Shown here: positions 43,801-64,000 of the stretch, one piece after another
Layout of the letters: each line of letters opens with the position of its first letter
Numbering within the stretch: the first letter of the stretch is position 1
From: Pterobdella sp. o SKG-2022
Lineage: Eukaryota > Annelida > Clitellata > Hirudinida > Piscicolidae
Length of the DNA stretch: 64,000 bases
Assembly (NCBI GenBank): GCA_964035795.1
Contig: OZ038326.1
Span: forward strand, 7,939,729 to 8,003,728
Direction of reading: 5' to 3'
Notes under the pieces: generated by a model
What the model saw: only the letters and a program-made list of their open reading frames with translations
Database searches by the model: none
Told to the model about the DNA's origin: nothing
Made by a program: the position numbers and the translations under genes

Positions 43801-46608
43801 CTATTTACATCTGCTTCGTGGATTTACAAAAGGCCTATGATACTGTAAACAGAGATACCTTGTGGGAAGTGTTAAGAAAGTTTTTCAACATTCCAGATAA
43901 AATCATTCGTATAATTAAAGCCTTTCACAGTGGTTCAGTTGGTGTAATACGTGATGAAGGAAAGTTGTCTGAGGAATTCCCAATCAACGTAGGAGTGAAA
44001 CAAGGAGATGTTTTAGCCCCAATATTATTCAATATGTATCTTGGTGCGGTAATCAAAATGGCACTCAAACATCATCCTGATAAAGGCATTCAATTGGACT
44101 ACACCAATAATGCTCTGCTGATGCACAACAGTCGTAATAAGCTTGAGAGATCCACAATTGTTCAAAATCTAGCTTATGCAGATGACATAATGCTTACATG
44201 CAGCAATATTGAAAGTCTTCAATGCGTCGTCAAATCCTTCAGTGATATCTTCGCAAAGTTTGGACTAAAAATGAACATCAGCAAAACCAAGTTTATGTCA
44301 ATCTCACCAGAGAACTTCAACAACAATATCAATAACAACAACTTCAGCGACATCAAAATTAGCAACAACGACAACATCAGTGACAACAACAACATCAGCG
44401 ACAACAACAACAACATCAATAACAATATCTACGGCAGCAACAACATCAACGACAACAACAACATCAGTGACTACACACTTAGCCTGTCTTCAGGTATCAC
44501 CTCCACGCGGTGTCGGTCATCACGAAGATCCTCTCAATTCAACGATAACAACCATGTCAGGAAAACAGGACTTTTCGGTGCACAACAACAATATTATCGA
44601 CAACAACCACATCAGCAACAACTACTATTTTAGTAATATCATTAACAACCACATCAGTAACAATAACTCCAATACAAACGACAACAATAGCAACAACACG
44701 AATTCGAACAATGCTGTCAATCGAGGATGGAAAAAACGTAGAAGAGGTATCCAAGTTCAAGTATCTTGGAAGCATCTTAAGCAGTGACAATACAGTTGAC
44801 GCAGAGGTGGAATCGCGAATCAACAGAACATCACAAGTTTTCCGTAGCATCAGTAGACTGGTATGGTACCAGCCAAAAATAAGTTTTGACTAAACTGAAA
44901 GTTTTTAAAGCGGTTATCCTACCAACACTTCTGTATGGCAGTGAGCCCTGGAACCTCCTACAGCACAACATCCAACGACTACAAGTATTTGTTAACAGAT
45001 GCTTGAGAATCATCACTGGCACTTCACTATGGGAAAAAATGAGAAATACCCAACTTCGGAACAAAGCGAATATAGACAGGGTTGATTTGATGGTTCAGAA
45101 AAGAAGACTCCAATGGCTTGGTCACGTGGAGAGAATGCATGATGATCGTTTATCGAAAAAGCTTCTAGTAAGTAAGATAAGAGATGGTAAGAGGCATCAA
45201 GGAGGACAAAAACAGAGGTGGCATGACCTATAAATGCAGATCTAAAAGAAGTAAATATGGTGACGAGTTGGAAAACAGAAGCGAGAGATAGAAAGAAAGG
45301 CGCACCAACATCTACAACCTTCTTCATGATCTCAATGCACGTAAAGAATCAACAGAAAAAGCAAAAAAAGATTTTGCTAGGGGTCGATATAACAGCGACT
45401 ACGATAACTCAGACAACAAAAACAACTCTGTTCAAAGGCTTTCTTGCATGTTCCCCGGTTCCAACAAAATAGCTGCCAATAAAGCTGGTTTAGCTAACCA
45501 TGTAAGACAAAGGCACAGAACTCAAGAAAGTATCCTATGTCAGTATTGCGGGCTGAGTTTCAAACGACAAGGCATTTACAACCACCAAAAAAAATGTTCT
45601 ACTCTCAATCATTCTGTGCGCCTGCTTCACGGTGGGTAAATTCAGAAGAAGAAGTGTTTGTTTGTGTGTGCGTGTGTGTGTTTGTTTGTTTGTTTTTGTC
45701 TGTGTGTGCGTGTGTGTATGTTTAACATGATATACACACAGGTCTCTCAGGAGTGTACGACATAGGAGCTCACTACAGAGTGCTGCAAGCCCAAGGTGTG
45801 TTTGTTCATCCATTGAGTTTCTATTTTCACCAATTGAATCCATCCAATCTTGAAAATGTTGAAACACCACAACCAGGAAGGGAATCCACTTCGTACATGT
45901 CGAGGGCCATGTATGACCAACAACATTTTGAACAGTTTTCTCCCGTGCACGCCCTCAAACATCTTTGCCCTTCTTTCAAGTACTTCTTAGTGCTATGTTG
46001 TAATGATAAAGCAATCATGAGCACCATGCATCTTCAAAATCAATATAGCTGTTGATTTTCAAATGCATTTATTTTGACATTGCATGGTCATTTAAAGGCA
46101 TACAAATATATTTATATTTTATTCACTCATACTCCAACTCCACCCATATAGACTGCCACCATTCTTCCTCATACATGGAGACAATGATCACACGGTTCCC
46201 TTGGAGAGCAGCCTTTCTTTCGGCAGAGCGTTGTGTGCTAGGCAGGAAGGGGCGTGCCAGTTGAGTGTGCTTAAGGAGTGCAACCACTACCAGGTGACTG
46301 GCTGTATCTTATTGACTTCATGTGTTATTTGTAGCTTCTATTGTTTGCTTCATTTTGAATGGCTTCACCGTAATGTACGCAAAACAGAAATTTACAAAAA
46401 ATATATTAATATTAAGTTGAAATTTCTTCCATTATTTTTAGAGCTATTTTTCTGTCATTTGGTTCTTTTCTACCATTTCTTGTTGAAATAGATTTAGTTG
46501 CTCACAACCACCAAGGTGTGTCTGGACCTGATGCAGGAGAAGTCTTTGTGGTATGATTGCCTCTTCAGTGAGCTGCGAAGGGCCCTTGAGATGCACAACC
46601 TCGACTGA
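37815..46608 (+). CDS. ICME: ICME-like alpha/beta hydrolase (isoprenylcysteine methylesterase-like)
   Basis: Ten exons join perfectly in frame to 487 aa: 37815-38066, 38156-38221, 38372-38506, 38976-39059, 40735-40864, 40973-41203, 41592-41684, 45742-45979, 46152-46293, 46516-46608. An N-terminal hydrophobic segment (residues about 7-26) suggests membrane anchoring. Family blocks are YGANNQTLDVYLPE, CPNYSTYPK, MIQDISDVIIWTQKHVGQYG, IGHSSGAHLAA (nucleophile serine), LSGVYDIGAHYRV, EQFSPVHAL and LPPFFLIHGDNDHTVP (acid aspartate); the histidine is probably in ECNHYQ. Plant ICME hydrolyses the methyl ester of prenylated proteins; animal function is less clear. The HGG oxyanion block is replaced by FGERW. 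Exon 6 adds a charged loop. Introns 4 and 7 carry LINEs. An arylformamidase-like enzyme is the main alternative. Confidence 0.9.
39170..40620 (-). mobile_element. LINE with YTDD reverse transcriptase, intron 4 of ICME-like gene
   Basis: Minus-strand frames: 40608-40372 (AFVDQKAFNRVPRKIIRWAM), 40445-40164 (VGIHQGSVLSSLFFIIVIEA, then LLYTDDLVIISKTLEGLA), 39931-39674 (FCYLGDMISVGGACELSSIT, LLPLLTNPHLHFTTRGQIYS), then a decayed segment to 39176 (RPGRPKMTWEELLKKD). It covers RT motifs to the C-terminus without the endonuclease. The catalytic box reads YTDD instead of YADD. It fills most of the host intron (39060-40734), antisense. Confidence 0.85.
41725..45655 (+). mobile_element. Near full-length LINE (APE, RT, zinc fingers) in ICME intron 7
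   Basis: The plus strand encodes an APE-type endonuclease (IGCWNVKSLG, VLRDFNARFG, VLDYVLISHQHRSR, ISDHNLVISK; 41900-42670), then RT: KLETVPGIDEINSNML, ENYRVIALLCVANKVFGR, CFVDLQKAYDTVNRDTLW, NVGVKQGDVLAPILFNMYLG, NLAYADDIMLTC (about 43400-44190). A thumb region follows (KLKVFKAVILPTLLYGSEPW) and two C-terminal fingers (NKAGLANHVRQRH, CQYCGLSFKRQGIYNHQKKC; to 45639). Stops or frameshifts near 42150, 43100, 43350, 43730 and 44890 show it is dead. An AAC-rich expansion (44310-44710) splits the RT C-terminus. It is sense to the host gene and flanked by GT-rich sequence. Confidence 0.9.
44310..44712. repeat. AAC-rich (AACAACAACATC) expansion inside LINE
   Basis: Degenerate AACAAY and AGCGACAAC units split by one non-repetitive stretch (about 44475-44560). 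It sits in the RT C-terminal coding region of the LINE at 41725-45655 and gives Asn-rich frames. Confidence 0.85.
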
Positions 46609-46857
46609 TCCAGATGTCTTGATGGCACTGAAGATTGTTGTTGATGTTTTATTAATCAAAAAATTGATTGATTTAGATAAACTAAGTGATGATAAGATTT
46701 TTATTGCCTGCATCATAATGATGTTTGTACGTGTATTTAAGGTGTGTTTGCATTTCATCATTACAGTCTTCAATAGCCTTCGGATAAGAGTGAATCTGAG
46801 TATTTCGTTCTTTTTGAAAATTAAATTGTTCATAATGATAAGTTTTATTACATATCA

Positions 46858-46863
46858 AATAAA
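46858..46863 (+). terminator. Possible polyadenylation signal of the ICME-like gene
   Basis: AATAAA 250 nt after the stop codon at 46606-46608 and just before the LINE fragment beginning near 46910. Position is plausible; sequence alone cannot show use. Confidence 0.35.
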
Positions 46864-46909
46864 TTACCCTCTTTTTTAATTTCATGAAAAAAAATCCTTA
46901 AACTGACGA

Positions 46910-47470
46910 TAAAGACAGAACTTGGAACATCAAAACCCTACACAAGGAAGCTCAATTTTGTAGAGAAATAAAAAGATACAGCTTGAAGATGCTAGGTCTA
47001 AGTGAGACAAGATCAGGAAGAACGCAACTACTGAGCGGAGACAACTATTATCCACTCTGGACAGAATGAAGGCCAACCCCACACCCACGGAGTACTATTA
47101 CTGATGACACCCAAAGCAACACAAGCACTGCTGTTTTGGGAGTCTATGTCACCAAGGATCCTCACAGCACACTTCAATTCAAAGGGCAAAAAAGTTACCC
47201 TCATTCAGTGCTATGCCTCTACCAATGTGGCAGCCATCGAAGAGAAGGATGAGTTTTACCAACAAATGCAAGCCGCTATAGAAGAGACACCCAAAAGAGA
47301 CATGAAAATTCTCATGGCTGACACGAATGCCAAGGTTGGTGGAAACGAAGCCTGCATGATGTCAGGGTGAAGCGTGGCGCAGAGGCAGCATCAGATCACC
47401 ACCTGGTTGTGGCAGTACTCAAAATCAAGTTAAAGGTCTACAAAGACCAAGCGGCAAGAACAAAGAAGAT
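46910..47470 (+). mobile_element. LINE APE-endonuclease fragment
   Basis: Plus strand encodes TWNIKTLHKEAQFCREIKRY, LGLSETRSGRTQLLSG, then in another frame VTLIQCYASTNVAAIEEKDE and ILMADTNAKVGGNE (endonuclease motif with DTNA for DFNA), and EAASDHHLVVAVLKIKLK (SDHH motif). A frameshift near 47090 and a stop at 47370 inactivate it. It ends where an oppositely oriented RT fragment begins. Confidence 0.8.
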
Positions 47471-47890
47471 CATAAATAGGTTTAAAGAAGACTGACTGAC
47501 ACTGTTTAATTAGCTCGGAAGATATCTCATCACTTTCTGGAGCTTTACCAGAGACAAACTTGTCAATAACATCACGTAGCTCAGAGATTATAGTCATCTC
47601 ATCAAACTCATGCAAAACACTAAGTAGTTCTATCGCAACAAGTGCGGACACAGAAACAACACTAACACTAGTAAAGGTCAGAAAATCGATCCATCTGCTT
47701 ACCTTTGCCAGTGATAAGTTCTCCAGAGAAGGATTTCGGAAGGGCAGATTTTATCTGAGTAGGTCCTGTTGCAATCTTAATGCCCTGATACATGGCTCTG
47801 ATAGCAGCTGCAACAAAAGCATTTTCAATATGCTGACTCAGCTCTTCGGCTTTTGACCTACCCACACATACCAAGGTGAAGCAAAACTAG
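47430..47890 (-). mobile_element. LINE RT N-terminal fragment, opposite strand to adjacent endonuclease
   Basis: Minus-strand frames 47874-47668 and 47651-47430 encode AMYQGIKIATGPTQIKSALP, GKGKQMDRFSDLY, FVSGKAPESDEISSELIKQC and KPIYDLLCS, the linker and first RT motifs of a CR1/Jockey-like element. The RT palm is absent. Together with 46910-47470 it looks like the two halves of one element type in inverted arrangement. Confidence 0.75.
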
Positions 47891-47894
47891 AATG

Positions 47895-48560
47895 GCACCA
47901 GGTACACCTAATTTACTGGGAGCTGTCCAGCTTAAAAAAGGCGGTAGGTTTCCAATAGGGTGCGATGACCTCTCCCACCGACATTAAAAGACCCCTGGCA
48001 CTCGTCATTACGACCGTTAGTCGGAGCTAATAACCGATAAGCTGCCTTTCACCCTTGTTGTTACTCTACTGTGCGAGAGCTCAGCAGACTGGAGTGTCTT
48101 CTCCAGGGTTAATGTGAGAATGTGTATGAATGAGTGTGTAAAGTGTCAAGTGGTGCTTGGGCAAAAATAAAAATAATAACAGAAAAAAGAAAATAAGAAT
48201 AGGAGAACAGATGCTGCCCAACTATCAGTGCTCTCTTCTATTTCCCAGTGATTGCACAAGCGAGGCATACGAGATGAAATCGACCTGCCACGAAGGGACG
48301 CAAATTTTTTGTAGGTTTGATCTCTCTAGGCATTGCCTTTTTAAGGGAGGTTACTCTGGCCATTGTCCAACTAGTGGATCATAACTGGTACATATGCCAG
48401 CTGCTCTTCAGCCCCAAAAGTCACATGCTCTTATGACTTTGCCTTTTGATCTTCAATAAACAACTAAAGATCTAACCCTCAAGGCACAGGCATGACAGGT
48501 AGTACTAACTTACATGGTACCAGTAGCTTCTTGCAAAACTGGATTGAAACATGGCAGTAA
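47895..48560. other. Intergenic sequence, possible uncharacterised repeat
   Basis: Less AT-rich than its surroundings. A 75-codon plus frame (48157-48384) encodes CQ- and Cys-containing sequence (STCHEGTQIFCRFDLSRHCL) that I cannot assign. The base composition and lack of splice context suggest an unknown mobile element end rather than a gene. Confidence 0.4.
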
Positions 48561-48610
48561 ATCTAGAAATTTTATATAATTCTTTCATTTATCTTTTTTT
48601 TAATTAAATT

Positions 48611-48767
48611 TTCTTGATTTTTATCGTAAAATGAGGAAGATTTTAGATACATATATTCTCTCAAAAAGCTAAACTTTTCGTAAAATTCAACAAAGTTGAA
48701 AAATTTTAGTTTTTTGAAAGAATGTATGTATCTAAAATCTTTCTCATTTTACGATAAAAATCAAGAA
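48611..48767. repeat. 157-bp inverted repeat (MITE-like)
   Basis: TTCTTGATTTTTATCGTAAA at 48611 is matched by its complement ending at 48767. Pairing extends about 50 bp inward with a few mismatches around a short loop. Intergenic between the ICME-like and REXO1-like genes. Confidence 0.85.
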
Positions 48768-48769
48768 AC

Positions 48770-49830
48770 TCCTTTTATTTGGAATTTTATCCCTATGAAA
48801 ATTCTTAATATATTCTATTTGCAAATCTTCGTACTTAATAAAAATTTTGATTGTTCGAAAATTGTTTCTTAGGAGTTACTTAGTTGTAAACTTTTTTAAA
48901 CAGACATGAATGATATAATAGAGAAAAATTTAAAAAAAATATTTTTTACATAAAATACTGCTTTATTTAACTGAAGCGGACACCTTTTAAAAAAGTTCCA
49001 GATCGCATGGCCGGTGACAATAGTTTTAAGACAAAGGACTCTCGTGAATTGTTTAAACGAAGTAACCTAGCCACCATGCTGGAACGAGATAAAATGCTTT
49101 AAAGCTTGAGCACACACTTATTTCATCATGTATATCTGCAGAAACACGACAGTGTATATAACATATATATATATATATATATATCGATGGCTTAGGCGTT
49201 TCTTATATATCCATATGTCACTATTGGGTTGTAAATCTTGCGCAAAAAACTGTTTTGAGGCAGTTAGCTGAATTGTAAATTTGATATAAAATATCACATA
49301 ATTCCACCAACTGAAAAAAGAGATTATATAATTTATGTTTCGTTCAAACACTGAGATGAAGAATAAACACATATTGCCACGATGGAGATGTTGCCCTACC
49401 TATGACACCTAAAGGTCAACTCTGCAGTACGTTCAAGAGTGAAAGTTGGTCGCCTAAATATTCATGGATTTGTGACCATCTTTATTTCTAGGTTGTGACT
49501 CACTAGTTATTAATCGCATGTTGTGTTGTCGAAGATTAAGTTTAATCTAGTATGATCATCAATGACTTTTCGTGCTTTTCATACGAAAATGAATTGTGAA
49601 GCTTCACACAAGTTTAGACCGAATAAATCAAAAGTATTCACAAAGACAAGAATGTAAACTTTTAATTTGAAAAATGTTTTTAAAATGTTGAAACTATCAA
49701 AAAAGCAAAACAATATGTTATACGTTTGAGAAAACTAAAAAGTTCAACAAGTATCAAAAACTAAAAAAATGTATTTTGAAGTAAGATCGCCACATTAAAC
49801 AGATATCGTTTCCAACCTTCATCACTTCTA
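48770..49830. other. AT-rich intergenic region
   Basis: No open frame with recognisable features, apart from an (AT)n run at 49158-49182. I see no RNA gene. Confidence 0.5.
49158..49182. repeat. Short (AT)n microsatellite
   Basis: About 12 AT units in the intergenic region before the REXO1-like gene end. Confidence 0.85.
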
Positions 49831-49837
49831 TCACCTC

Positions 49838-49843
49838 TTTATT
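49838..49843 (-). terminator. Possible polyadenylation signal of REXO1-like gene
   Basis: AATAAA on the minus strand about 130 nt past the stop codon (49970-49972). Reasonable spacing for a short 3' UTR, but unproven. Confidence 0.3.
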
Positions 49844-49969
49844 TCCTATCATCGTTATTGCATAAAGCTTCATCACACCCATGTTCCTAATAAAAATCAC
49901 AACACTCCACCAACACCTCTGCCTCATCACCATAAACTCCCCCCCCCTCAATACATTCACCACAGGCCT

Positions 49970-61417
<11,448 letters not shown>

Positions 61418-61539
61418 CTAAGCTTTCGGACCTCCACTAGGCATGGTGGTATATGGCTTATTTGACATCTTTCCATTTCGAACCATCATATTATAAGCTT
61501 GAAGATTGGAACAAATACCATTAATAACTTTCAAAGGCC

Positions 61540-61672
61540 CTAAACACTTGAGCAGCTGAACACTTGAACAGCTAAACACTTGAACAGCTAAACACTTGAA
61601 CAGCTGAACACCTGAACACTTGAACAGCTGAGCACTTGAACAGCTGAGCACCTGAACACCTGAACATTTAAA
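61540..61672. repeat. Minisatellite of CACTTGAACAGCTGAA units
   Basis: About eight copies of a 16-bp unit with shorter CACCTGAA variants. Encodes a spurious Cys/Ser/Val-rich frame on the minus strand. Confidence 0.88.
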
Positions 61673-62089
61673 TTTTTGTTACTTGAATGCTGAGTGTTTC
61701 AAGTAGCTTCAGCTAATTGTCCACTAGATGTAAGCGGGTCTATTTTTATGCTCACGTACTTTCCTCCCAGTTCACCCAATTATAAGTTATTTTTGCCATA
61801 TCTAAAATTTTTTTAGATATTGAACACCACCTTTTACTTTTAATGTAGTTGTATATTTACCTGCCCACCAATCGTGCTGGCCTCCACCCATGCTTGAACT
61901 ATAACGTTTTGATAACGTGAACCTTTTTTGAACCTTTTGATTTTATATCTTCCACCCAACTAGTTAATTATTTAATAGGTTCCACTATATCATCATTTTT
62001 TGCCACATTCACCACCGTATTCTTCAACTAGTTTTCAATTAGAATTCCTTCAGTGTTATCAGAACTGTAAAAACCTCTTTTTTGATTTT

Positions 62090-62440
62090 GGGCCAGAGGC
62101 AATTTTTAACCTGTTATATCTCTGTTGCTTAAAAACTTAGTTTTTTTGAATAAAAAAATATTGGATAACTGGTGAATAAGTTTCTCAACAAATTCAGAGT
62201 GAGATTGGGGTTCTTCTACCGCATCCAACATATTCAGAACTTTTGATCTCAGTTGTAGGTCTTCCCGTTGATCTGATATGTTTTTACCACAACACTGGTC
62301 AAAGTTAGAGTAGCAACCTGAAAAGCTGCACAATGCCCAGAGATTGTGAGCCAAATTAAATGGCTCGCTTCTAACGAAATGTGCGTGATGTCCGAAGTAC
62401 TTGATGATCATCGGAAGGAATTCATTTGAAAGGTTATAAA
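62090..62440 (-). mobile_element. piggyBac-like transposase fragment
   Basis: The minus-strand frame from about 62430 to 62106 encodes NEFLPMIIKYFGHHAHFVRS, NLAHNLWALCSFSGCYSNFD, then LRSKVLNMLDAVEEPQSHSE and a final DITG. Spacing and residues follow the piggyBac transposase core (the usual KYFGRHS...RGKP...GYKLW...GY...Y.G and VVLNLL...H...FDNFF...L...GT.R blocks), but key positions have drifted: the FDNFF block reads FVEKL. Only about 110 residues remain, so it is a dead fragment. Assigned by motif order, not by a database search. Confidence 0.65.
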
Positions 62441-62544
62441 AAATTTTAAATTTCTTTTTAGTAATTCTATTTATTTTTTGTGATATTCCCCTTTTTAAAT
62501 TCCCCTATAATGAAACGAACACTATGGTTTTATTAAGAAACTTG

Positions 62545-62602
62545 TTACACAAAGCTTTTCGTAAGAATATCTTACATTATCAAGTGATAATGTAATATCA
62601 TA
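62545..62602. repeat. Partial copy of the hairpin-core repeat
   Basis: ACAAAGCTTTTCGTAAGAAT and CTTACATTATCAAGTGATAA match the hairpin core at 10825-10990. Only one arm is well preserved. Confidence 0.65.
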
Positions 62603-63261
62603 ATATAGGGTTTTTCAATTGAATACCAAATCTTTGCAGTTGACTTCCAAATCTTTGCATTTGATTACCGAATTTCAAAAAATATAAAATTTTATTTTAA
62701 AATTTGAAATGAATTTTCTAAAATAAACTGAAAATTTTTTTTTGATGTTTTTTTATCGCTTAAACTCACAAGAAACGTTATTTTTAAAACTTTAAAATAA
62801 TAATTACTGATGACTTCAGTTTTTTGTTTTGTCTTAGTGTGATGAAAATGATTTATGCCTCAATAAAATATTTTCAATAAAGCTCCTTTGAAGTGGAATT
62901 TGGACAATTTCACGCTTAAATGTCATTAAAATTGAATCAAAAATGAGAAAAATTGATTGAATATTGGTGATACAACTTTAAAAATTAATTGGCTTTTGTT
63001 AAATATTAACCAATGATTAATCTCATGTGAGCTCACTACACAAACAGCTTAATCACCGTTGAATGTTCGACATTCAATCAGCAAGAGACATCTACTGCAA
63101 ATCGAAGCTTAATGAGATTTAATCAAAGCATCAAACAGCTAATAATGTAGATTATCTCCTAGCCAGTGTTATATTTTGATTTGATCTTATGACAGGCTAA
63201 TCAGACTCAAGATGATAAAAATGTAATGTAACATCAAACTACATGAGAAAGTCTCACTCAC

Positions 63262-63320
63262 TTTGAAAGGTACGATGACTTGGAACTCTGATTCGCTAAA
63301 GTCTCTTCTTCTGCTAAGGC
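63262..63320 (-). CDS. Candidate upstream exon, possibly of the REXO1-like gene
   Basis: A strong donor (CAAA then GTGAGT) and an acceptor (CTACACAG) bracket 59 nt on the minus strand. Two frames are open; one gives DFSESEFQVIVPFK. Neither phase fits directly to the exon at 61417, so at least one more exon would be needed if it belongs to the same gene. No homology recognised. Confidence 0.3.
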
Positions 63321-63337
63321 CTGTGTAGTGAAGACGT

Positions 63338-63595
63338 GTCAGATTATATTTCACATGCTAGTGAAATATACATTCGTGGGACAAGCACAAAAGTACTCTA
63401 AAAAGTTATAAATAATCTAGACTGACTGCTGTCAACTCCAGTTACTAGCAGTATAATCTAGTTGAATTTAATTTTATCAATACTGATTCAAATTACTCTG
63501 AAACTATATTAGTAGTTAGTTTATTGTCAAAAAGGAAATTAACCCAAACCAAGAAAAGGACAACATTAAAAAATTAGCTATATATGGACATATAT
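63338..63595 (+). mobile_element. About 258-bp insertion flanked by a 21-bp duplication, containing R1 copy 3
   Basis: An identical 21-mer (starting AGGCCTGTGTAGTGAAGACG) ends at 63337 and recurs at 63596-63616. The 258 bp between contain the third R1 copy (63412-63471: AATAATCTAGACTGACTGCT). A long exact direct repeat around a repeated sequence is the footprint of target-primed insertion, which suggests R1 is part of a short mobile element. Confidence 0.6.
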
Positions 63596-63614
63596 AGGCC
63601 TGTGTAGTGAAGAC

Positions 63615-63615
<1 letters not shown>

Positions 63616-63662
<47 letters not shown>
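63616..63662. repeat. (AT)n microsatellite
   Basis: About 23 AT units immediately after the right 21-bp duplication at 63596-63616. Confidence 0.93.
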
Positions 63663-63664
<2 letters not shown>

Positions 63665-64000
63665 TACAATTATAACTAAAACAAAGAAAATTTCAAGTTG
63701 AAACGTTAGGTTCATGTGACCCGAGCAAGTCAACTGACCTGAGAATGATGACCTTCGTATCAAGTTTCAATGTTAGTCTTTGAGAACTCCTTTATATGTT
63801 TCGCTGATTTAGATGCATTTTTTCCTTGGTTTCAACGGTAAAATGGATAGATAATATTGCAAAATTTTTAATTAAAAAAGAGACCGCCATGACTTATGTA
63901 TTCATTTCTGATGGCTTATCGTATATCACAAAATTTTCTCAACAGGAACATTGAAAAGGTTTAGACAAATTCCTTTTTGACAATGATGAAGAACCACTTT

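Noticed and set aside
45535..46055. Minus-strand frames over ICME exon 8
   Set aside because: They are shadows of the plus-strand exon, which carries conserved hydrolase blocks and correct splice sites.

Overview
This window is nuclear DNA from an invertebrate animal. It is AT-rich, its genes are split into many short exons, and most introns and intergenic DNA are filled with non-LTR retrotransposon remnants, tRNA-derived SINEs, a Penelope-like element, a piggyBac remnant and very long microsatellites. The mix (RTE/CR1-like LINEs ending in GATGAT tails, C-terminal zinc fingers on LINEs, Penelope elements, long CA and trinucleotide arrays) suggests a lophotrochozoan or similar invertebrate, but the sequence does not fix the species.

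Three protein-coding genes can be rebuilt exon by exon from conserved protein blocks, GT/AG borders and matching intron phases. (1) Positions 111-31929, + strand: a voltage-gated calcium channel alpha2/delta subunit of about 1,100 aa in at least 36 exons, with signal peptide, VWA domain with intact MIDAS, Cache-like region and hydrophobic C-terminus. (2) Positions 37815-46608, + strand: a 487-aa alpha/beta hydrolase resembling isoprenylcysteine methylesterase (ICME) in ten exons that join perfectly in frame. Its catalytic triad is present, but the usual HGG oxyanion motif is replaced. (3) Positions 49970 to at least 61417, - strand: the catalytic C-terminal half of a REXO1-type DEDDh 3'-5' RNA exonuclease. 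Genes 2 and 3 converge tail to tail.

The rest is mobile and repetitive. LINE pieces lie at 3.8-4.3 kb, 12.4-14.5 kb, 15.2-15.8 kb, 16.8-17.4 kb, 22.8-25.2 kb, 34.6-37.3 kb, 39.2-40.6 kb, 41.7-45.6 kb, 46.9-47.9 kb, 52.2-55.5 kb, 57.3-57.7 kb and 59.6-60.8 kb. A Penelope-like element (RT plus GIY-YIG) lies at 29.4-30.7 kb and a piggyBac transposase remnant at 62.1-62.4 kb. Most insertions inside the alpha2/delta and REXO1 genes are antisense to the host gene.

The most notable points are: a LINE whose 43-bp target duplication copies an alpha2/delta splice donor; a LINE that keeps endonuclease and four zinc fingers but lacks reverse transcriptase; a near-perfect 166-bp hairpin family that also flanks the Penelope element; a short interspersed family with a visible 21-bp target duplication; and the changed oxyanion motif in the hydrolase. 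The three host genes have no obvious joint function. I saw no CRISPR array, rRNA, or clearly functional tRNA gene.
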